Under the pieces are notes generated by a model that was given only the letters and a program-made list of their open reading frames with translations, was not told the origin of the DNA and searched no databases. Both the position numbers and the translations under genes were made by a program. Source: Phreatobacter sp. (GTDB lineage: Bacteria; Pseudomonadota; Alphaproteobacteria; Rhizobiales; Phreatobacteraceae). Taken from it: a DNA stretch of 64,000 bases. Shown in pieces: positions 9,170-21,211 of this stretch. Numbering within the stretch: the stretch's first letter is position 1; every line of letters begins with the position of its first letter. The stretch lies in assembly GCF_027532945.1 (NCBI RefSeq), contig NZ_JAPZTZ010000017.1:186001-250000 (forward strand), given 5' to 3'.

Positions 9170-10069
9170 TCACAATTGCGCTGCCCGGAACGTGTTGCAT
9201 GCGGCGATCTGGCCGCTGCGCAGCCCCGTCATGAACCAGCGCTGGCGCTGCGCCGAGGTGCCGTGGGTGAAGCTGTCGGGCACCACATAGCCCTGCGAGC
9301 GGCGCTGCAGCATGTCGTCGCCGATGGCGGCGGCGGTCTGCATGGCGGCGCGGACATCCGCCTCCTCAAGGCGGATCTGCTGCTGCGTGTGGAAGGCCCA
9401 GACGCCGGCGAAGCAATCGGCCTGGAGCTCGACGCGCACCTGCATGGCGTTGGACTCGGCCTCGCTGCTGGCGGCGCGCTGGGCCTGTTGCACCCGCGGC
9501 AGGACGCCCATCAGATTCTGCACGTGATGGCCGACCTCGTGGGCAACCACATAGGCATAGGCGAAGCGGCAGGCCGTGTCGGGGCCGGAGCAGCCGCGGA
9601 AGCGGGTCTGCAGCTCCTGGAAGAAGGCTGTGTCGAGATAGACCTTCTTGTCGTTCGGGCAATAGAACGGGCCCATCTCCGACTGCGCCGCACCGCAGCC
9701 CGACCGGGTGCGGGCGTTGAACATGACGAGGCCCGGCGCCTGGTAGCGGCGGCCGGCCTCCTGGAAGATCTTCTGCCAGGCATCCTCGGTGGAGCCGAGA
9801 ACGGCAGCGACGAAATCGCCCATCTGGTCGGAGGGGCGGCCCTGGCGCTGCGGCGCCTGCTGCTCCACCTGCCGCTGGCTGCCGCGCGTCACCGCATCAT
9901 AGCCGCCGATGAGGATCGCCGGGTTGATGCCGGTCACGTAGGAGATCAGGCCGACGATGATCATGCCGCCGATGCCGATGCCGGCAGGGCCTCCCGGCAC
10001 CGCGCCGCCACCGCCACCACCGCGGCGGTCCTCGATGTTCTCCGAACGGCGCAGATCTTCCCAACGCAT
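9170..10069 (-). CDS. ypfJ: YpfJ-family neutral zinc metallopeptidase
   Basis: 299 residues. The N-terminus MRWEDLRRSENIEDRR is the family's hallmark and fixes the start at 10069. It is followed by a glycine-rich linker and one membrane helix (about residues 35-55, IGIGGMIIVGLISYVTG). The zinc motif HEVGH lies in VVAHEVGHHVQN at about residue 180, with a later acidic stretch for the third ligand. The protein is probably anchored in the inner membrane with its peptidase domain outside. Four cysteines around FRGCSGPDTAC and SGCGAAQ could form disulfides. Physiological substrates are unknown. Confidence 0.88.
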   Translation of the reverse strand: MRWEDLRRSENIEDRRGGGGGGAVPGGPAGIGIGGMIIVGLISYVTGINPAILIGGYDAVTRGSQRQVEQQAPQRQGRPSDQMGDFVAAVLGSTEDAWQKIFQEAGRRYQAPGLVMFNARTRSGCGAAQSEMGPFYCPNDKKVYLDTAFFQELQTRFRGCSGPDTACRFAYAYVVAHEVGHHVQNLMGVLPRVQQAQRAASSEAESNAMQVRVELQADCFAGVWAFHTQQQIRLEEADVRAAMQTAAAIGDDMLQRRSQGYVVPDSFTHGTSAQRQRWFMTGLRSGQIAACNTFRAAQL

Positions 10070-10221
10070 GGCACGAAACTCCCTGCCTCCGGCGATCATG
10101 ACGCGGCGTCACGACAGGTGCAACTCGTGGGCGGGACGCTGGTTTCACACCTCGTTCACCTTTCGCGGGACGCCGGGTTTACCTTTCGGTGACAGAAAAA
10201 ACCGCAGTTGTCGTCAGTAAC

Positions 10222-11458
<1,237 letters not shown>

Positions 11459-11562
11459 TTCCTGCCGCGCCACCCTGTCGCCGAGATGCGGCATGACGCC
11501 GATCAAGGCGGGGGTCTATAAGGACTGCTAGCTGGCGATGGTCACATCGCGAAAGGCTGGCG

Positions 11563-12561
11563 ATGAAGCTGCGCTCCTGGATCGTTCTTGTCGTCCTCCT
11601 CCTCGCCGGCGGCGGCGCGCTGTGGTGGCGCTATGGCCGTGGGCCGGAGGTGCAGACGCAGGCGGTTGGCCGCGGCACCGCTGCCGAGATCGTCTATGCG
11701 ACGGGGGTGGTCGAGCCGGTGCGCTGGGCCAAGATGGCCTCCATGGCGCGCGAGCGCATCGTCGAGCATTGCGCCTGCGAGGGCCGCGCCGTGAAGGAGG
11801 GCGACATGCTCGCCCGCCTCGACGACCGCGAAGTGCGCGCCAATCTCGCCGAGCAGCAGGCCCGCCAGGCGCTCGTCCAGCGCGAGGTCGACCGGGTGAG
11901 CCAGCTCCTTCAGCGCGGCGTTGCCACGCAGCAGGCCTATGACAAGGCCATCGCCGACCTTGCCCAGATCCGCGCCCTCATCGCCGCCACCACGGAGCGG
12001 CTGGGCAATTACCAGATCCTCGCCCCGCGCGCCGGCATCGTGCTGCGGCAGGACGGCGAGGTCGGCGAGATCGCCGATGTCGGCCAGATCCTGTTCCGGG
12101 TCGGAGATCCGCGGCCGCTGCAGGTCACCGCCGACGTCGCCGAGGAGGACATCCCGCGGGTGAAGGTGGGGCAGGCGGTGCTGCTGCGCACCGACGCCTT
12201 CAAGGACCGGGCGCTCGACGGCCATGTGCGCGACATCACGCCGATGGGCGACACGACCACCAAGACCTTCCGCATCCGCATCGCGCTGCCCGACGACACG
12301 CCGCTGCATTTCGGCATGTCGGTGGAGGCGAACATCATCGCGCGCGAGGCCAAGAACGTGCTGCTGGTGCCGAACGAGGCGGTGATCGGCGGCGCGGTCT
12401 TCACCGTCGCCAACGGGCGGATCGTCCGCAAGCCGGTGGAGGCGGGCATCCGCGGCACCCGCCTGACCGAGATCCGCTCCGGCATCGCCGAGGGCGAGCG
12501 GATCGCCGTTCCCGCCGAGGCGCGCTGGCGCGGCGGCGAACATGTGCGCGCCGCGCCGTGA
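11563..12561 (+). CDS. Periplasmic adaptor (HlyD/MacA-type) of an ABC exporter
   Basis: 332 residues with an N-terminal membrane anchor (residues 5-24), a lipoyl/barrel-sandwich domain split by a short coiled coil (about 85-150, NLAEQQARQALVQREVDRV), and beta-barrel and membrane-proximal domains. It links an inner-membrane ABC exporter to an outer-membrane channel. The first lipoyl half carries an unusual Cys-Ala-Cys (IVEHCACEGRAV). It overlaps the permease gene by 4 bp (GTGA). The order adaptor-permease-ATPase resembles DevBCA as well as MacAB. No TolC-like gene is nearby. Confidence 0.87.
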   Translation: MKLRSWIVLVVLLLAGGGALWWRYGRGPEVQTQAVGRGTAAEIVYATGVVEPVRWAKMASMARERIVEHCACEGRAVKEGDMLARLDDREVRANLAEQQARQALVQREVDRVSQLLQRGVATQQAYDKAIADLAQIRALIAATTERLGNYQILAPRAGIVLRQDGEVGEIADVGQILFRVGDPRPLQVTADVAEEDIPRVKVGQAVLLRTDAFKDRALDGHVRDITPMGDTTTKTFRIRIALPDDTPLHFGMSVEANIIAREAKNVLLVPNEAVIGGAVFTVANGRIVRKPVEAGIRGTRLTEIRSGIAEGERIAVPAEARWRGGEHVRAAP

Positions 12562-13793
12562 ACCTCGTCCTCGACATTGCCTGGACACATATCGCCGCCC
12601 GTCTCCGGCAGACCGTCGTCGCGGTGGCGGGCGTTGCCATTGGCGTCGGCTTCTCCATCATGATGGCGGCGCTGATGCAGGGCTCGCAGGAGGATTTCGT
12701 CCGCACCCTCGTCAATGCCATGCCGCATGTGTCGATCAACGATGAGCGGCGCGAACCGCCGCGCCAGCCCGCCGAGGAGGCCTTCGATGCGGCGCAGATC
12801 CGCGGCCTGACCCCTGCGACGCGGCGGCGGGGCATCAACAATCCCATCGCCACCATCGCCGCGCTGGAGAGCTGGGTGCCGGGCGCGGTGACGCCCTCGG
12901 TGCAGGCCCGGGGCATCCTGCGCTATGGCGGCAAGGACGTCGCCTCTGTCATCGTCGGCATCGATCCGCAGCGCGAGCCGCGCGTCTCGCAGCTGGTGAC
13001 CCAGATGAAGCAGGGCTCCATGCCAGCCCTCTACCGCGCCACCAATGCCATCATCCTCGGCGACCGGCTGGCGGAGAAGCTCGGCGCGCGCATCGGCTCG
13101 AACATTTCCATGTCCGCCGGCACCGGCAAGGTGATGACCGGCCAGGTGGTCGGCATCTTCCGCTCCGGCGTGCGCACGGTGGACGAGGGTACGTCCTATG
13201 TCCTCATCAAGACGGCGCAGGTGCTCTCCGAGCAGACCGGCCTCATCAACGAGATCCGCATTCGCCTGAACGACCCCATGGCCTCGCGGGCGGTGGCGGA
13301 CCGCATCATCGCCGATACCGGCCTCAAGACCGTGTCCTGGCAGGAGGCGAACGAGGACCTGATGTCCGCCTTCGTCATCCGCAACATCATCATGTACACG
13401 GTGGTCGGCGCCATCCTGCTGGTGGCCTCCTTCGGCACCTACAACATCATCTCGACCATCACCTTCGAGAAAAGCCGCGACATCGCCATCATGAAGTCGC
13501 TGGGCCTCAGCCAGTCGACGGTCAGGCGCATCTTCATCCTCGAGGGCCTCGCCATCGGGCTTGCCGGGGCGCTCGGCGGCGCGGTGCTCGGCTTCGCACT
13601 GACCCAGGCCATGCTGATGGTGGAGATCCGCACCGGCTTCACCGATTCCACCCACCTGCCGCTGGTGGTCGCGCCGCTGCACTACCTCATCGCCGGCGGA
13701 GTGGCGCTCGCCTCCTCGGCGATCGCCGGCTATTTCCCCGCCCGCAAGGCCGCCCGCCTCCATCCCGTCGAGATCATCCGGGGGGCGACATGA
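12558..13793 (+). CDS. FtsX/MacB-type ABC exporter permease
   Basis: 411 residues with the four-helix MacB topology: helix 1 near residues 15-35, a large periplasmic domain (about 40-270), and helices near 277-300, 328-355 and 372-392, ending in the cytoplasmic coupling sequence [20 protein letters not shown]. That ending is a standard FtsX-family signature. GTG start inside the adaptor stop and ATGA overlap with the ATPase gene indicate one tightly coupled operon. Unlike MacB it is not fused to its ATPase; the separate arrangement is as in LolCDE and DevCA. Export of a lipid, peptide or small molecule is likely; the substrate is unknown. Confidence 0.88.
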   Translation: MNLVLDIAWTHIAARLRQTVVAVAGVAIGVGFSIMMAALMQGSQEDFVRTLVNAMPHVSINDERREPPRQPAEEAFDAAQIRGLTPATRRRGINNPIATIAALESWVPGAVTPSVQARGILRYGGKDVASVIVGIDPQREPRVSQLVTQMKQGSMPALYRATNAIILGDRLAEKLGARIGSNISMSAGTGKVMTGQVVGIFRSGVRTVDEGTSYVLIKTAQVLSEQTGLINEIRIRLNDPMASRAVADRIIADTGLKTVSWQEANEDLMSAFVIRNIIMYTVVGAILLVASFGTYNIISTITFEKSRDIAIMKSLGLSQSTVRRIFILEGLAIGLAGALGGAVLGFALTQAMLMVEIRTGFTDSTHLPLVVAPLHYLIAGGVALASSAIAGYFPARKAARLHPVEIIRGAT

Positions 13794-14512
13794 GCCGGAC
13801 CATCATCGAGGCGCGCAAGGCGACCCGCATCCTCGACGGCATCGTGCCGGTGACGCTGGTGGCCGACATCGACCTTGCCATCGGCGAGCGCGAGTTCGTC
13901 GCGATCACCGGTCCATCGGGCTCCGGCAAGTCGAGCCTGCTCTACCTGCTCGGCCTGCTCGATGTGCCGACCTCCGGTGCTGTGCTGGTCGAGGGCCGGG
14001 ACACCACGGATTTCGACGACACCGAACGGGCGGCGGCGCGGCTCGCCACGCTCGGCTTCATCTTCCAGTTCCATTTCCTGCTGCCGGAATTCACCACGAC
14101 GCAGAACGTGATGCTGCCCATGCGGGCGCTCGGCAAATTGTCGATGGGGCAGATGAAGGAGCGGGCGGAGGGGCTGCTCAGTTCGCTCGGGCTCGAGGAC
14201 CATCTCGCCAAGCGGCCCGACCAGCTCTCCGGCGGCCAGCGCCAGCGCGTTGCAGTTGCCCGGGCGCTCGCCAACGATCCGCCGGTGATCCTCGCCGACG
14301 AGCCGACGGGGAGCCTCGATTCCAAATCCTCGGAGCAGGTGTTCCAGATCCTGCGCGATCTCGTCGACAGGGACGGGCGCACCGTGGTCGCCGTCACCCA
14401 TGCGATGGAACTCGCCGAACGCATGGACCGCCGCGTGCACCTCGTCGACGGACGGATCGTCTCGGATCAGCGCCAGGCGCCCGTCGCAGGTGTCCCCGCG
14501 ACGGGCGGTTGA
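13790..14512 (+). CDS. ABC exporter ATPase (LolD/MacB-NBD type)
   Basis: 240-residue nucleotide-binding subunit. Walker [10 protein letters not shown] is at residues 41-49, the Q-loop at [12 protein letters not shown], the signature LSGGQRQR near 145, Walker [13 protein letters not shown] near 168 and the switch histidine in [12 protein letters not shown]. It is the last gene of the adaptor-permease-ATPase operon, overlapping the permease by 4 bp, and ends 3 bp from the convergent TRAP permease gene. Confidence 0.92.
   Translation: MSRTIIEARKATRILDGIVPVTLVADIDLAIGEREFVAITGPSGSGKSSLLYLLGLLDVPTSGAVLVEGRDTTDFDDTERAAARLATLGFIFQFHFLLPEFTTTQNVMLPMRALGKLSMGQMKERAEGLLSSLGLEDHLAKRPDQLSGGQRQRVAVARALANDPPVILADEPTGSLDSKSSEQVFQILRDLVDRDGRTVVAVTHAMELAERMDRRVHLVDGRIVSDQRQAPVAGVPATGG
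14479..14506 (+). terminator. Hairpin at the end of the exporter operon
   Basis: A 9-bp perfect stem GCCCGTCGC / GCGACGGGC with a 10-base loop sits inside the last codons of the ATPase gene. No T-tract follows, so termination would be weak or Rho-assisted; it may also be chance in coding DNA. Confidence 0.3.
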
Positions 14513-14515
14513 TCA

Positions 14516-16087
14516 TCAGCGGTAGAGCACGCTCGGCAGCCAGAGGGCGATGCCGGGGAATGTGTAGACCACCACCATGCAGCCCACCACGATGACGATG
14601 AACGGCATCACACCCGAGAAGATCTGGTTGATCGTCACGTGCGGCGGCGCCACGCCCTTCAGGTAGAAGGGCGCCATGGCCACGGGCGGCGACAGGAACG
14701 ACGTCTGGATGTTCAGGGCGATGAGGATGCCAAAGAACAGCGGGTCGATCTTGAACGTCTCCAGCAGCGGCAGGAAGATCGGCACGAAGATCACAATGAT
14801 CTCGGTCCATTCCAGCGGCCAGCCAAGGATGAAGATGATCACCTGCGCCAGGATCATGAACATGGTCGGCGACAGGTTCAGCATGGCCACGAAGGCCTTG
14901 ATCGGCTCGTGACCGCCGAGGATGGCGAAGATCGACGAGAAGATGAAGGAGCCGACGAAGAGCCAGCAGACCATGGCGGAGGTGCGGGCGGTGAGGAACA
15001 CCGATTCCTTCAGCTTGTCGAAGCTGATGGACTTGTAGGCCGCCGCCAGGATCACCGAGCCCATGGCACCGACGGCGGCGGCTTCCGTCGGCGTCGCGAT
15101 GCCGAAGAAGATGGCGCCGAGGACCGAGAGGATCAACATGGTGAGGGGGAAGAAGCTGCGGGCGAGCTCCTTGAACACCGCCTTGCCGAGGATCAAGAGC
15201 AGCACGAAGCCGATGGCGCCGGCGCCGAGGATCACGTGGGGCAGCTTGTCCGGGACCGAATAGTCGATCTCGCGCAGCGGCATGCCGGCCGGCGTCGTCA
15301 GGATGCGGATCATGTTCAGCATCCATTCGAGGCCGTAGATCACCGCATAGGCCACCGGGATGGCCAGCAGGATGATGGCCACGTACTTCACCAGGGCCAT
15401 CTTGTCCTTGTCGAAGTCGAAGCCGAGCGGCATGCGCTGTTCCTTCGGCAGCTTGGGAGCCAGCGACGGGTTCAGCATGCAGCGGATGATGACATAGACC
15501 ATGTAGAGGCTGGCGAGCAGCAGGCCCGGCAGGAAGGCGCCGGCATAGAGCTTCGGCACCGAGACGCCCGCCGTCGCGCCGTAGAGGATGAGCATGACGC
15601 TCGGCGGGATGAGGATGCCGAGACAGCCGCCGGCGCAGACCACGCCCGCCGAGAGGCGCTCGTCATAGCCGGCGCGCAGCATGGCCGGGAAGGCGAGCAG
15701 GCCCATCAGCGTCACCACCGCGCCGACGATGCCGGTGGCGGTGGCAAAGATGGTGCAGGTGACGAGGGTGGTGACGGCGAGCGAGCCGGGCAGGCCACCG
15801 ATGGCGAGCTGCACCGAGTTGAACAGCCTGTCGAGGATGTTCGCCCGCTCGATGATGTAGCCCATGAAGATGAAGAGCGGGATGGCGACCAGCACGTCGT
15901 TGGTCATCACCGAATAGGTGCGCTGGACAACGAGGGCGAAGACGATGTCGCCCTGTGCCATGTAGCCGAACATGACTCCTAGGGCCATCAGCGTGAAGGC
16001 GATGGGGAAGCCGAGCATGATGAAGACCACGAACAGGAGGAGCATGAGCACCCCCAGTTCCGGATTGCCGATGGTGATGCCGAACAT
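14516..16087 (-). CDS. TRAP transporter large permease (DctM type)
   Basis: 523-residue, 12-or-more-helix membrane protein of the TRAP DctM family (mannitol/chloroaromatic and alpha-keto acid branch). It opens with FGITIGNPELGVLMLLLFVV and carries the family block GPLAVTTLVTCTIFATATGIVGAVV-like sequence near residue 110 and AGYDERLSAGVVCAGGCLGILIPPS near 150. It uses a sodium gradient to import an organic acid delivered by the DctP-type protein. The ATG at 16087 overlaps the small permease stop by one base. It is longer than C4-dicarboxylate DctM (~430) because of an internal loop near residues 215-290. Confidence 0.92.
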   Translation of the reverse strand: MFGITIGNPELGVLMLLLFVVFIMLGFPIAFTLMALGVMFGYMAQGDIVFALVVQRTYSVMTNDVLVAIPLFIFMGYIIERANILDRLFNSVQLAIGGLPGSLAVTTLVTCTIFATATGIVGAVVTLMGLLAFPAMLRAGYDERLSAGVVCAGGCLGILIPPSVMLILYGATAGVSVPKLYAGAFLPGLLLASLYMVYVIIRCMLNPSLAPKLPKEQRMPLGFDFDKDKMALVKYVAIILLAIPVAYAVIYGLEWMLNMIRILTTPAGMPLREIDYSVPDKLPHVILGAGAIGFVLLLILGKAVFKELARSFFPLTMLILSVLGAIFFGIATPTEAAAVGAMGSVILAAAYKSISFDKLKESVFLTARTSAMVCWLFVGSFIFSSIFAILGGHEPIKAFVAMLNLSPTMFMILAQVIIFILGWPLEWTEIIVIFVPIFLPLLETFKIDPLFFGILIALNIQTSFLSPPVAMAPFYLKGVAPPHVTINQIFSGVMPFIVIVVGCMVVVYTFPGIALWLPSVLYR

Positions 16088-16773
16088 CAGGCGGCTCCTT
16101 TTGCCTTGGCCGCCTCGGCCTGTTCCAGAATGATCTTCTCGGTCTCCTCCACGTCGTGGAGGCGCTGCGGCCACTCGCCGGTGCGCAGGCAGAGCACGCA
16201 GCGCACCACTTCCGACGCGCCCTGGATCACCATGAGCCCGCCGACCAGCGGGATGAGCGACTTGAACGGGAACACATAGGGTCCGTTCGGCGAGTTGGCC
16301 GAGCGCTCGAAGATGAACCAGGAGAAGTTCGCGAAGGTGAAGCCGGCGTAGCAGAGGGCGAGGATGCCAGGGAAGAAGAAGACGAAGTAGAGGACGAGGT
16401 CGAGCCGCGCCTGGGTGACCGGGTTCCACTCGCGATAGAGGAAGTCACCGCGCACATGGCCGTTGCGGGCGAGGGCGTAGGGGCCGGCCAGCAGGAAGAG
16501 CACGCCGTAGAGCATGTAGCTCACGTCGAAGGCCCAGGAGGTCGGCGACTGCAGGATGTAGCGGGCGAAGACCTCGTAGCAGATGGCCAGTGTCAGGGCG
16601 ACGATGGCCCAGGCACCGGCCTTGCCGATGAAGGTCGAGACCTCGTCGACCGACAGGAGCAACGCCATCAGGCGGTCCTTGGTCGTGCGGCGAAACATCA
16701 CCACGAGGATGGCGGCGATGGTCAACGCATAGGCGCCGAGCAGCAGCGAGAGAAACAGCGGATTTGGCGCCAT
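16087..16773 (-). CDS. TRAP transporter small permease (DctQ type)
   Basis: 228 residues with an extra N-terminal helix (residues 8-27) before the four helices of the DctQ domain (about 52-72, 88-107, 128-150, 172-192) and a charged C-terminal tail. The block FARYILQSPTSWAFDVSYMLYG is typical of DctQ. It pairs with the large permease, whose start overlaps its stop. It lies 96 bp downstream of the binding-protein gene, with a strong hairpin between them. Confidence 0.9.
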   Translation of the reverse strand: MAPNPLFLSLLLGAYALTIAAILVVMFRRTTKDRLMALLLSVDEVSTFIGKAGAWAIVALTLAICYEVFARYILQSPTSWAFDVSYMLYGVLFLLAGPYALARNGHVRGDFLYREWNPVTQARLDLVLYFVFFFPGILALCYAGFTFANFSWFIFERSANSPNGPYVFPFKSLIPLVGGLMVIQGASEVVRCVLCLRTGEWPQRLHDVEETEKIILEQAEAAKAKGAA

Positions 16774-16826
16774 GAGAAATGTCCAGGCACGTCACGACAA
16801 AGGCGGCCGAAGCCGCCGTGAACTGC

Positions 16827-16857
16827 AGGAAGGCGGCGGGGGTGCCGCCGCCTTCCT
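16827..16857 (-). promoter_or_regulatory. Intercistronic hairpin between TRAP binding protein and permeases
   Basis: A 13-bp perfect stem (AGGAAGGCGGCGG at 16827-16839, CCGCCGCCTTCCT at 16845-16857) with a 5-base loop lies just after the binding-protein stop. Without a long T-tract it is more likely a partial terminator or an mRNA-stabilising structure, which would allow more binding protein than permease. It may be the mechanism for the stoichiometry TRAP systems need. Confidence 0.55.
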
Positions 16858-16869
16858 TGTCGGCGAGGC

Positions 16870-17994
16870 TCAGGAGCCGCCGAAGAAGTGGGTGTAGGAC
16901 ATCTCGCGCGAGGGCGTGTTGATGCGCTCGTAGCCGACGGTCCGCTGGGCCCAGGCGCGCTGGCTGTCGATGACCTTCTTGAAGAAGGGGTTCTCGGCCG
17001 ACAGGCGGGCGACGACACGATCCCAGGCCTCGAGCTGAGCCTTGAGGATCGCGTCCGGCGTCTTGATGATGTTGACGCCGCGGCCGCGCAGGGCGGCGAG
17101 GTCCTTGGAGTAGCGGTCGAGCGCCTTCCAGTACATGTCGGAGGAGGCGGACTCGGCAGCGAACTTCAGGATCGCCTTCTGCTCGGCGCTCATCGCGTCG
17201 AACTTGCCCTTGTTGAAGATCACCTCGAAGGCCTCGGCCGACTGGTGATAGCTCTGCAGCATGTAGGTCTTGGAGACGTCCGGGAAGCCGAGGATCGAGT
17301 CCGAGGTCGGGTTGTTGAACTCGGCGCCGTCGATCAGGCCGCGCTCCAGCGCCGGCACGATCTCGCCGCCGGCGAGGATGGTGACGGCCGAGCCGAGCTC
17401 GTTGAACAGGTCGGCGGCGAGGCCCACGGTGCGGTACTTCAGGCCGCGCAGGTCGCTGGCCTGTGTCAGCTCGCGCTTGAACCAGCCGAGCGGCTGGCAG
17501 GGCATCGGGCCGGTGAGGAAGCCGACGACATTGACGCGGGTGATCTGGGTCACGAGCTCGTTGTAGAGGTCGTAGCCGCCGCCATAGTTCATCCAGGCGA
17601 GGAAGTTGTGGGCGTCCCAACCATAGGCCGGCGGGGTGCCGAACAGCGAATAGGCCTTGTTCTTGCCGAACCAGTAGGCGGTGACGCCGTGGCCGCCGTC
17701 GAGGATGCCGGCATGGACGGCGTCCTGCAGCTGGAAGGCGGGCACGACGGCGCCGGAAGCCAGAACCTCAAGGCGCAGGCGGCCGCCCGACAGGGCGTTC
17801 ACGCGGGCGGCGTAGTCGTTGCAGAACTCGTGGAAGATGTCGCGCTGCGGCCAGGTGGACTGGAAGCGCAGGGTCATCGTCTGGGCGTTCGACACGGCCG
17901 GGGCGGCAACCGTGGCCGCGGCAGTGGCGCCGGCGAGGGCAAGAAAGCGGCGGCGGTCGGACTTCGGCGAGGCCGAAGCGGTTCCTTCTGTCAT
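16870..17994 (-). CDS. TRAP transporter substrate-binding protein (DctP/TakP type), Tat-exported
   Basis: 374 residues. The N-terminus carries a twin-arginine signal (SDRRRFLALAG, residues 12-22, then an alanine-rich stretch, cleavage near SNAQ). The mature part follows the TakP/alpha-keto acid branch: LRFQSTWPQRDIFHEF, then HGVTAYWFGKNKAYSLFG and GLKYRTVGLAADLFNELG. It captures an organic anion in the periplasm and hands it to the QM permease encoded downstream. AGGAG precedes the ATG by 8 bp. The exact ligand (pyruvate, 2-oxobutyrate or another organic acid) is not readable from sequence. Confidence 0.9.
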   Translation of the reverse strand: MTEGTASASPKSDRRRFLALAGATAAATVAAPAVSNAQTMTLRFQSTWPQRDIFHEFCNDYAARVNALSGGRLRLEVLASGAVVPAFQLQDAVHAGILDGGHGVTAYWFGKNKAYSLFGTPPAYGWDAHNFLAWMNYGGGYDLYNELVTQITRVNVVGFLTGPMPCQPLGWFKRELTQASDLRGLKYRTVGLAADLFNELGSAVTILAGGEIVPALERGLIDGAEFNNPTSDSILGFPDVSKTYMLQSYHQSAEAFEVIFNKGKFDAMSAEQKAILKFAAESASSDMYWKALDRYSKDLAALRGRGVNIIKTPDAILKAQLEAWDRVVARLSAENPFFKKVIDSQRAWAQRTVGYERINTPSREMSYTHFFGGS

Positions 17995-18195
17995 GGACGT
18001 CTCCTCTGGCGACGGGGCAGGCCCGTTCAGGCTCTTTGTCGCTCTCGCCTACAGTGGGTCACGTACCCCGAAGGTCAAGGGGGGGAGATGCCGCAGGGGC
18101 GTGGAATCTGTGCCTTGGCGGCACAGGATCTTTGCCAATGCGTGACGGAAGGGACTTTGACGTCGTCCTGCGTGACGCTGAGTCCGCCTATCCGA
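17995..18195. other. Non-coding stretch upstream of the TRAP operon
   Basis: Together with the duplicated groEL tail this makes a 383-bp gap (17995-18377). This part must hold the TRAP promoter on the minus strand. I see no gene or RNA here, and no convincing operator. Confidence 0.4.
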
Positions 18196-18271
18196 AACGA
18201 AAAGGGGCGCCTCGCGGCGCCCCTTCCTTAAGCTGAGCCTGGTTGGCTGGATCAGACGTCCATGCCGCCCA
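18196..18271 (-). repeat. Second copy of the groEL tail and terminator
   Basis: These 76 bp match 18322-18397 with one mismatch at a fixed offset of 126 bp. The copied segment holds the groEL terminator, the stop codon and the last codons. On the minus strand it reads ...VGGMDV-stop, against MGGMDF-stop in the true gene. The 50-bp spacer also retains weak similarity to the preceding groEL codons, so the unit looks like a tandem duplication that has drifted outside the terminator. Confidence 0.85.
18204..18223 (-). terminator. Downstream copy of the groEL terminator
   Basis: GGGGCGCC-tcgc-GGCGCCCC, identical to the upstream copy, followed on the minus strand by TTTTCG. It forms a second, tandem Rho-independent terminator for groESL. 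Confidence 0.75.
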
Positions 18272-18321
18272 CGCGCGCCGGGCTTGCCCGGCTCGCGTCA
18301 CTTGAAGGCATGGGCTGGCCC

Positions 18322-20361
<2,040 letters not shown>

Positions 20362-20430
20362 GGATCAGGTCCCTGGCAGTGCGGCGCTTGGGGCCGCTGG
20401 AAATCGATACGACCCCGGGGGCCGTCGCTG

Positions 20431-20457
20431 TTAGCACTCAACCGAAGTGACTGCTAA
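20431..20457 (-). promoter_or_regulatory. CIRCE operator (HrcA site) of groESL
   Basis: TTAGCACTC-N9-GACTGCTAA matches the CIRCE consensus TTAGCACTC-N9-GAGTGCTAA with one mismatch in the right arm. HrcA bound here represses groESL until heat or misfolded protein titrates GroEL. hrcA itself is not in the window. Confidence 0.93.
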
Positions 20458-20579
20458 CGGCTGGCGTAGGAGATAGTCGGCCCTCCCGGGAGAGTCAAGA
20501 ATTGGCCCCGGCATGGTAAACGGCGCCGGGCACCCCATATCGCCTTGACGCGCCCGCCATTGCACCGGATCGTGACACC

Positions 20580-21083
20580 ATGACGTCACCGACCATCCCC
20601 TCGGCCGAAACGGCGCCTCCCGCCGCCGAAGGGCTGCCCGATCCCGCGACCCTGCAGCGCATCGGCCGCTCCTGCATCTGCTACCAGACCCGCATGACGG
20701 CCCATGTGGTGACCCGCGCCTATAACCGGGCGCTGGCGCCTCTCGGCCTTGAGGTGACGCAGTTCAACATCCTCATCTGCCTTGCCGGCGCGAGCAGCAA
20801 TTCGGTCACCGCGTTGTCGGAGGCGCTTGCCCTCGACCGGACCACGATGACGCGCAACCTCAAGCGCCTCGAACAGGCCGGCCTGGTCGGGATGACCTCC
20901 GGCCAGGGCCGCGCGGTGCGCCCGGCGCTGACCGAGGCCGGAGGGGCGCTGCTCGCCGCGGCGGTTCCCCTGTGGGAGGCCGCCCACGGCCGGATGGAGG
21001 CAGCCGTTGGCGAGGAGGTCTGGACGCGGACCCGCGAGGGTCTCAGGGCGATCCGAAGGAGCGTCAAGACTTGCCCGCTATGA
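20580..21083 (+). CDS. MarR-family transcriptional regulator
   Basis: 167 residues with a winged-helix domain: LEVTQFNILICLAGASSNSV, then recognition region LSEALALDRTTMTRNLKRLEQAGLV and a wing with GRAVRPALTEAGGAL. Members bind palindromes as dimers and respond to small ligands. The N-terminal RIGRSCICYQTRMTA contains two cysteines, Cys-Ile-Cys, which could make it redox sensitive (speculative). It is transcribed alone, divergent from groESL; its target is not evident. Confidence 0.88.
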   Translation: MTSPTIPSAETAPPAAEGLPDPATLQRIGRSCICYQTRMTAHVVTRAYNRALAPLGLEVTQFNILICLAGASSNSVTALSEALALDRTTMTRNLKRLEQAGLVGMTSGQGRAVRPALTEAGGALLAAAVPLWEAAHGRMEAAVGEEVWTRTREGLRAIRRSVKTCPL

Positions 21084-21211
21084 GCGGTAGCGGGGTGTTA
21101 AGGCTCCCCGCATTCCCAAGCGGCGGCCTGGCATAGCGAGGGCGGGTTTCGCTGAGACCATTCAACTTTGTTTAGAATCCGGCGCTACCAGCTTCCCCTG
21201 ACGGAGGTGTC

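Noticed and set aside
9149..9174. Small hairpin (GTGAGG/CCTCAC) between the response regulator and the metallopeptidase
   Set aside because: Only 6 bp of stem with a long loop and no T-tract; could be chance.
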